This document shows positions 6,157-9,991 of a stretch of DNA of 9,991 bases, piece after piece. The number at the start of each line of letters is the position of its first letter. Position 1 is the stretch's first letter. The position numbers and the translations under genes are program-made. Source of the DNA: JBLHKE01 sp047619485 (GTDB lineage: Bacteria; Verrucomicrobiota; Verrucomicrobiia; Verrucomicrobiales; DEV007); assembly GCA_047619485.1 (NCBI GenBank), contig JBLHKE010000255.1, positions 1-9,991 on the forward strand, read 5' to 3'. The notes under the pieces were generated by a model. It had not been told where the DNA came from. It saw nothing but the letters and a program-made list of their open reading frames with translations, and made no database searches.

Positions 6157-7470
6157 ATGAAAATGAAACGCCGCCAATTCATCACGAAAGCCAGCACTGT
6201 GTTTGCTGGCGTGAATTTCCTACCCAGCCATGTCTGGGCCGAATCCCCTAACGGGAAGCTGAACCTGATCCACATCGGTGTGGGTGGCATGGGCGGATCC
6301 GATCGAGGTGCGCTGCGCGGGCATGCGAAGGTGAATGTGCTCGGATTGTGTGACATCGATGCCGGACGCTTGGCGGCAGCAAAGAAGGATGTTCCCATGG
6401 CGGAGACCTACGATGACTACCGCGAAATTTTTGAGAAGATGGGTGACCGGATCGATGCGGTCTGTGTTTCGACCCCCGACCACACCCACGCTCCGGCGAG
6501 CATGCTGGCGCTGAATTTGGGCAAGCACGTCTACTGCCAGAAGCCACTGACGCACGATATTTACGAGGCTCGCCAGGTGCGGCTGATCGCGGCGAAGCAG
6601 GGGGTTGCGACGCAGATGGGAATCCAGATCCACTCGAGCAACGAATACCGCACCGCGACCCAGATGATTCAGGATGGGGTCATCGGAAAAGTGAGCGAGG
6701 TGCACGCTTGGTCGAACAAGAACTGGGGCTACGACGGGCCAGCTTTCCAGGGCGAAGATCCGATTCCGGCCAGTCTCAACTGGGACATGTGGATCGGCAC
6801 TGCGGAGATGCGTGCGTTCAAGAAAGGGGTCTACCACCCGGCTAACTGGCGCAAGTTGATCGACTTTGGCACCGGGACGCTCGGTGACATGGGCGTGCAC
6901 ATTTTTGACACTCCGTTCCGCGCGCTGGAGCTGACTTTCCCGGTCAGTGTGAAGACTTCCTGCCGGGCGGCGACCGGCGTCGGGCACCCTGGGAAAAACC
7001 TCGTGCGCTACGAGTTCCCTGGGACGAAGCACACCACCGACAAGCTGATCTGGAAGTGGTACGACGGAGGCTACGCGCCACCGAAAGAGCTGCAATTGGG
7101 TGATCGCAAACTCCCAGGTCAGGGGTCGCTGTTCATCGGTGAGAAGGGCAAGATGTTGCTCCCGCACATCGGCAACCCGCAGTTCTTCGACAACGAGAAC
7201 GAGATGCTGCGTATCCGCCTGCCGAAGCTGGACCGCATCAACCACTACCACCAGTGGGCGGACGCGGCGATGGGAGAAGGCAAGGCTAGCGCCAACTTCG
7301 ATTACGCAGGAAAGCTCACAGAGTCGCTATTGCTCGGCTGTGTGGCGAACCGTTTCCCTGACGAGGAATTGCTCTGGGATGCGGAAAATCTCAAGTTCAC
7401 CAACAAGCCGGAAGCTGACAAGATCATCCGTCGCACCTACCGCAAGGGGTTCGAGGTGGAGAATCTCTGA
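6157..7470 (+). CDS. Gfo/Idh/MocA-family oxidoreductase with twin-arginine signal
   Basis: A 437-residue NAD(P)-dependent sugar or sugar-derivative oxidoreductase, probably exported folded by the Tat system. The N-terminus MKMKRRQFITKASTVFAG has the twin-arginine motif (KRRQFI), followed by a hydrophobic stretch and a likely cut after VWA. The Rossmann nucleotide-binding loop is IGVGGMGGSDRG (40-51). The family's EKP motif is CQKP here (127-130), followed by LTHDIYEAR. The C-terminal substrate domain includes NWGYDG (~189-194), NWDMWIG (~208-214) and GTGTLGDMGVHIFD (238-251), whose His is a usual active-site residue of such enzymes. The start at 6157 (or ATG 6163) is preferred because the Tat signal begins there; upstream ATGs at 6103 and 6139 only add a non-conserved leader. 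No Shine-Dalgarno is visible. The gene is divergent from the GH2-like gene with 99 bases between. The substrate is unknown. Confidence 0.92.
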   Translation: MKMKRRQFITKASTVFAGVNFLPSHVWAESPNGKLNLIHIGVGGMGGSDRGALRGHAKVNVLGLCDIDAGRLAAAKKDVPMAETYDDYREIFEKMGDRIDAVCVSTPDHTHAPASMLALNLGKHVYCQKPLTHDIYEARQVRLIAAKQGVATQMGIQIHSSNEYRTATQMIQDGVIGKVSEVHAWSNKNWGYDGPAFQGEDPIPASLNWDMWIGTAEMRAFKKGVYHPANWRKLIDFGTGTLGDMGVHIFDTPFRALELTFPVSVKTSCRAATGVGHPGKNLVRYEFPGTKHTTDKLIWKWYDGGYAPPKELQLGDRKLPGQGSLFIGEKGKMLLPHIGNPQFFDNENEMLRIRLPKLDRINHYHQWADAAMGEGKASANFDYAGKLTESLLLGCVANRFPDEELLWDAENLKFTNKPEADKIIRRTYRKGFEVENL

Positions 7471-7483
7471 TCGCTTCGCGATC
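7469..7483 (+). other. Perfect 6-bp hairpin with TTC loop at the stop codon
   Basis: GATCGC-TTC-GCGATC is a perfect inverted repeat that overlaps the TGA stop of the first oxidoreductase gene. It has no T-tract after it, so on its own it is not a typical terminator; it may protect the mRNA 3' end. Its core CGCTTCGCG recurs at 7521-7529 in the next hairpin. Confidence 0.55.
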
Positions 7484-7484
7484 T

Positions 7485-7512
7485 GTAAAAGGTGGAAAGT
7501 GAAAGGTAAAAA
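7485..7512. repeat. Four degenerate 7-bp tandem repeats, GT(A/G)(A/G)AA(A/G)
   Basis: Four consecutive heptads, GTAAAAG, GTGGAAA, GTGAAAG and GTAAAAA, run in exact 7-bp phase, with GT starting a fifth at 7513. One strand is purine-rich. The array lies between two TTC-loop hairpins and just before pyrE. Heptanucleotide arrays of this sort occur between genes in several bacterial groups; the role is unknown. Confidence 0.7.
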
Positions 7513-7542
7513 GTCTCTAGCGCTTCGCGCTTGAGCTTTTTT
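7507..7542 (+). terminator. Candidate intrinsic terminator between the first oxidoreductase gene and pyrE
   Basis: AGCGC (7519-7523), loop TTC, GCGCT (7527-7531) form a short GC-rich stem. It can be extended loosely by AAAAAG on the left and CTTTTTT on the right (7536-7542), which also supplies the T-tract. The five bases between stem and T-tract make it less than ideal. The A-rich left arm would make it work in either direction. Confidence 0.5.
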
Positions 7543-7580
7543 ATCTGGAAATCCCCTTGGGCGATCTGTAGCGTGGGCGC

Positions 7581-8147
7581 ATGTCTGACAAGCGCCAACA
7601 ACTGATCGAGATCGTCCGCGAAAAATCGTTTTCAACCGGGGAGTTCACGCTCGCTTCGGGTAAAACGAGTAAGTACTACATCGACTGTCGGCTGACGACG
7701 CTCGATGCACGTGGTGCTTGTCTGCTCGGCGAGATCTTGCTCGCTCAAATCAACGCGGAAGCTGAGACGCGCGCGGTGAAAATCGATGCGGTCGGAGGCA
7801 TGACGATGGGCGCAGATCCGATTTCAGTGGCCGTGTCGATGAGCTCGCACCTGACTGGCCAGCAGCCTGTCCTGCAGGCGTTCGTGGTGCGCAAGGAGCC
7901 CAAAGGGCACGGGCAGGGGAAGCAGGTGGAGGGGAATTTTAAAGCGGGCGACACCGTCGTGGCCATCGAGGATGTGATCACCACCGGCGGGTCGACGCTG
8001 AGAGCAATCGAGGCGATCGAACGCGAGGGCGGCAAGGTCGCCTTTGTGGCCGTGCTAGTAGATAGGCAGGAGGGTGGCAGGGAGATCATCGAGGCGGCTG
8101 GCTATCCCGTGATCTCGGTGTTTACCCGGGACGAATTGATGGGATAA
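7581..8147 (+). CDS. pyrE: Orotate phosphoribosyltransferase
   Basis: A 188-residue cytoplasmic enzyme of de novo pyrimidine synthesis that joins orotate to PRPP, giving orotidine 5'-monophosphate and pyrophosphate. FTLASGKTSKYYIDCR (22-37) is the orotate and PRPP contact region near the N-terminus. VGGMTMGADPIS (71-82) follows. FVVRKEPKGHGQGKQVEG (101-118) is the flexible catalytic loop with its Lys and His residues. VVAIEDVITTGGST (126-139) is the PRPP-binding motif. Length fits the short bacterial PyrE family. The ATG at 7581 has only a weak GTGGG upstream. It sits alone between two Gfo/Idh/MocA genes, separated by 110 and 122 bases, without other pyrimidine genes, so it is probably its own transcription unit. 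No attenuator with a leader peptide is apparent. Confidence 0.96.
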   Translation: MSDKRQQLIEIVREKSFSTGEFTLASGKTSKYYIDCRLTTLDARGACLLGEILLAQINAEAETRAVKIDAVGGMTMGADPISVAVSMSSHLTGQQPVLQAFVVRKEPKGHGQGKQVEGNFKAGDTVVAIEDVITTGGSTLRAIEAIEREGGKVAFVAVLVDRQEGGREIIEAAGYPVISVFTRDELMG

Positions 8148-8177
8148 GGCTCCTCATTGGGCGTAGAAAAGCCTTTT
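8146..8177 (+). terminator. Weak candidate terminator after pyrE
   Basis: AAGGCT (8146-8151) can pair with AGCCTT (8170-8175), followed by only two more T residues. The stem starts within the pyrE TAA stop and the loop is 18 bases, so the structure is weak. No better terminator is seen between pyrE and the next gene. Confidence 0.25.
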
Positions 8178-8206
8178 CCGCTTGCTCGATGCGGTGCAGT
8201 GTTAAC

Positions 8207-8240
8207 AACCTAACTTTGGCTTGATCGCCAAGAACCTAAC
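8207..8240 (+). promoter_or_regulatory. Hairpin flanked by AACCTAAC direct repeats upstream of second oxidoreductase gene
   Basis: TTGGC (8216-8220), loop TTGATC and GCCAA (8227-8231) form an inverted repeat. It is flanked on both sides by the identical octamer AACCTAAC (8207-8214 and 8233-8240). The arrangement lies 30-63 bases before the ATG at 8270 and could be an operator or a leader structure. No convincing -35/-10 pair was found next to it. Function is inference. Confidence 0.35.
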
Positions 8241-8269
8241 AAAAAACCTTCCCTTCAAAATAGACGATT

Positions 8270-9595
8270 ATGAAAGAACACACCGACCTATCAAATTCTA
8301 ACCGACGGGGCTTCATGAAAGCCTCAGGTATCGCTGCCGCAGGTGCGGCCTTCGCCCCGCGCCTCGCAGGTGCGTTTTCTGGTGGTGATGATGAAATCAA
8401 AGTTGGCCTCATCGGCTGTGGCGGCAAGGGCAACAGCGACATCCGACAGGTGTTGAACACCGAGGGCAAGGTGAAGCTATGGGCTGTGGGCGATGCCTTC
8501 GAAGACAAAGCCAAGAGCACCGCCGAAGCGCATTCGAAGGGGCCGAACAAGGACAAGGTGGACACGAATGGCCGTGTCTTCCACGGTTTCGATGCCTACA
8601 AGAAGGTGATCGACTCCGGTGTGGATGTCGTCTTCTTGGTCACGACCCCCGGCTTCCGCCCGCTCCACTACGAGTATGCGATCAACCAGGGCAAGCACGT
8701 CTTCATGCAGAAGCCGTGTGCGGTGGATGCCGCCGGTGTGCGCAAGCTCATCGAGACCACTGAGGTGGCACGTAAGAAAAACCTCCGCGTCGGCGTCGGT
8801 TTCCAGCGCCGCCATGATCCTCGCTACGTCGACACGGTGAATGCACTCCAAGATGGCATGATCGGCGACTTCGTTGCGTTCCGCGCCTACTGGGACGGTC
8901 GCACGCCTTGGGTTCGCCCACGCAAAGAGGGTCAGACCGAGATGGAATACCAGATGCGCAACTGGTACTACTTCAACTGGCTCTGCGGCGATCACATCCT
9001 CGAGCAGCACATCCACAACATCGACGTCTGCAACTGGATCATGGGTGAAGCCCCGAGCCTCGCGCAGGGCAAAGGTGGCTGTGAGGTTCGCAAGGGACCT
9101 GAGTATGGCGAGACCTTCGACCACCACGTGGTTGAGTTCGTCTACGGTCCAAAGTGGGACTTCGGCACCCGTATGAACAGCTCATGCCGCCACATTGAGA
9201 AGTGCTGGGGCAATGTTTCGGAGCAGGTGCATGGCACCAAGGGCTTCAGCCTCATCGGCGGCGGCAAGATCTACGATAACGATGGCAAGATGATCTGGAA
9301 GTCCGAGGCCAAGGGCAACTCCGAGGTGATCCACAAGGCCGCGTTCCTCGATGCGATCCGCAACAACAAGGACTTCAACGAGGGCGACTACGGTGCGTCT
9401 AGCACCATGAGTGCGGTGTTCGGGCGCATGGCGACCTACTCCGGCCAACTGCTGCGCTACAAGGATGCGCTCGAGTCGAAAGTCGATGTGTTCCCGTATG
9501 GCGACGAGATGACGATGGATTCCAAGCCACCAGTGCTGCCGAAAGCAAACGGCTGGTACCAGACTCCGATTCCGGGCAAGACGAAAGTCGTCTAA
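8270..9595 (+). CDS. Gfo/Idh/MocA-family oxidoreductase with twin-arginine signal (second copy)
   Basis: A 441-residue NAD(P)-dependent oxidoreductase, probably Tat-exported. SNRRGFMKASGIAAAGAAFA (10-29) has the twin-arginine motif and a hydrophobic stretch, with a likely cut after LAGA (~35). The Rossmann loop is VGLIGCGGKGNSD (45-57). The EKP motif is FMQKPCAVDA here (145-154). The C-terminal domain shows GFQRRHDPRY (177-186), MRNWYYFNWLCGDHILEQH (229-247) and HNIDVCNW (249-256), whose histidines and Asp form the expected active-site region. It differs clearly from the oxidoreductase at 6157 and belongs to another subgroup, so the two are not a recent duplication. The ATG at 8270 is preceded by an A-rich leader with no Shine-Dalgarno. 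A strong terminator follows at 9637, so this is likely a single-gene unit. The substrate cannot be told. Confidence 0.93.
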   Translation: MKEHTDLSNSNRRGFMKASGIAAAGAAFAPRLAGAFSGGDDEIKVGLIGCGGKGNSDIRQVLNTEGKVKLWAVGDAFEDKAKSTAEAHSKGPNKDKVDTNGRVFHGFDAYKKVIDSGVDVVFLVTTPGFRPLHYEYAINQGKHVFMQKPCAVDAAGVRKLIETTEVARKKNLRVGVGFQRRHDPRYVDTVNALQDGMIGDFVAFRAYWDGRTPWVRPRKEGQTEMEYQMRNWYYFNWLCGDHILEQHIHNIDVCNWIMGEAPSLAQGKGGCEVRKGPEYGETFDHHVVEFVYGPKWDFGTRMNSSCRHIEKCWGNVSEQVHGTKGFSLIGGGKIYDNDGKMIWKSEAKGNSEVIHKAAFLDAIRNNKDFNEGDYGASSTMSAVFGRMATYSGQLLRYKDALESKVDVFPYGDEMTMDSKPPVLPKANGWYQTPIPGKTKVV

Positions 9596-9613
9596 GCACG
9601 GTGCGAATGATTT

Positions 9614-9666
9614 CTTCCGCTGGTCGGAAGAGCGCTAGCGGAGGTCCCTCGGGGCCTCCGCTTTTT
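9614..9666 (+). terminator. Strong intrinsic terminator preceded by a second hairpin
   Basis: AGCGGAGG (9637-9644) pairs with CCTCCGCT (9655-9662), with inner CCC/GGG pairing and a T-G wobble. A T-tract follows (9662-9666), giving a long GC-rich stem typical of Rho-independent termination after the second oxidoreductase gene. Just upstream, CTTCCG (9614-9619), loop CTGGT and CGGAAG (9625-9630) form a separate 6-bp hairpin. Confidence 0.88.
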
Positions 9667-9991
9667 CGTGTAGTCCGAAGCTCCAGAGGCTGCTAGGAAT
9701 CTCAGCTGGAGTATTAAAACGTCGCTGAATTTAAACCGTTATCGAATTCTGGTAAGACTGTTACAAAACCGAACGCTCAGATCGCCAGTACTTCCGAGTA
9801 TGAAACGGGCACTCCTGCCCATAGGCGTTAGCTTAAGAAGGCGCAGCCATGTAGCGTAGCCTTTAGAGGCTGTCGGAAACGCAAGTCCCGTTTGCGCATG
9901 GCCTGTGCTCTCGACGACACGCCAGACGCCCTTGGATTCCGTTCGCGCACTGCCATCAGAAAACGGGATCGGCGGTTCCGCCGTTACGACT
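9667..9991. other. Right-edge region without recognised gene; structured stretch and an open minus-strand frame
   Basis: No gene is recognised here. AAACGGG (9803-9809) is complementary to CCCGTTT (9887-9893). Between them lie GGGCA-CTCC-TGCCC (9807-9820, competing with the outer pair) and AGCCT-TTAG-AGGCT (9858-9871), the latter extended by GCGT/ACGC across a bulge. On the minus strand one frame is open for 83 codons from the right edge to a TAA at 9739-9741. It contains GVWRVVESTGHAQTG and YATWLRLLKLTPMG, which match no family I know, and it could be the 3' part of a gene beginning outside the window. A second minus frame with an internal ATG is also open for ~42 codons. A dispersed repeat, an insertion-sequence remnant or a structured RNA are alternatives; the sequence alone does not decide. 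Confidence 0.4.

Noticed and set aside
6220..7251. Long open frame of 343 codons on the minus strand, opposite the first oxidoreductase gene
   Set aside because: It lies fully antisense to a well-supported Gfo/Idh/MocA gene, and its product is rich in His, Arg, Val and Leu with no recognisable domain, as expected of a shadow frame in GC-rich DNA.
8477..9127. Minus-strand open frame of 216 codons opposite the second oxidoreductase gene
   Set aside because: It is antisense to a well-supported gene and its composition follows from that gene's codon bias.
6157..9595. The two oxidoreductase genes around pyrE as a tandem duplication
   Set aside because: The proteins differ in Rossmann loop, EKP context and C-terminal motifs, so they come from separate subgroups.

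Overview
This window looks like the chromosome of a verrucomicrobial (Verrucomicrobiota, possibly Verrucomicrobiales) or related PVC-group bacterium. The evidence is indirect: GC-rich genes with mostly weak or absent Shine-Dalgarno sequences, two twin-arginine-exported Gfo/Idh/MocA oxidoreductases of the kind multiplied in Verrucomicrobiota and Planctomycetota, and a secreted GH2-like protein. No rRNA, tRNA, CRISPR array, integrase or recognisable transposase was seen.

Layout. Positions 1-215 (minus) hold the 5' part of an RluA-type pseudouridine synthase that runs off the left edge. Divergent from it, 341-1093 (plus) encodes a NYN/LabA-like PIN-fold protein with a C-terminal OST-HTH (LOTUS) region. 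After a 305-base gap, 1399-3015 (minus) encodes a COG2509-type FAD-dependent dehydrogenase. The gap 3016-3254 carries three tandem 9-bp repeats and a good sigma70-like promoter for the WalJ/YycJ-type metallo-beta-lactamase-fold nuclease at 3255-4160 (plus), whose last five residues resemble a beta-clamp-binding peptide. Convergent to it is a minus-strand pair with a one-base TAGTG overlap. The upstream member, 4621-6057, is a secreted, shortened GH2-like protein. The downstream member, 4190-4621, is a 143-residue protein of unknown function with faint similarity to archaeal CTP-dependent riboflavin kinases. Divergent from the pair are three plus-strand genes: a Tat-exported Gfo/Idh/MocA oxidoreductase (6157-7470), pyrE (7581-8147) and a second Tat-exported Gfo/Idh/MocA oxidoreductase (8270-9595), followed by a strong intrinsic terminator. 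The last ~320 bases have no recognised gene. They contain a structured stretch and one open minus-strand frame that leaves the window.

How the genes may work together. The region is mostly a mosaic of housekeeping genes (RNA modification, pyrimidine synthesis, a DNA-repair-type nuclease) and exported carbohydrate-related genes. The GH2-like protein and the first oxidoreductase are divergent with about 100 bp between start codons, so they could share regulation in polysaccharide or sugar-derivative use; this is inference. No complete new multi-gene system is evident. The points most worth following are the apparent loss of catalytic residues in the GH2-like protein, the RibK-like small protein coupled to it, the clamp-like tail of the WalJ homologue, and the structured, possibly dispersed element at the right edge.
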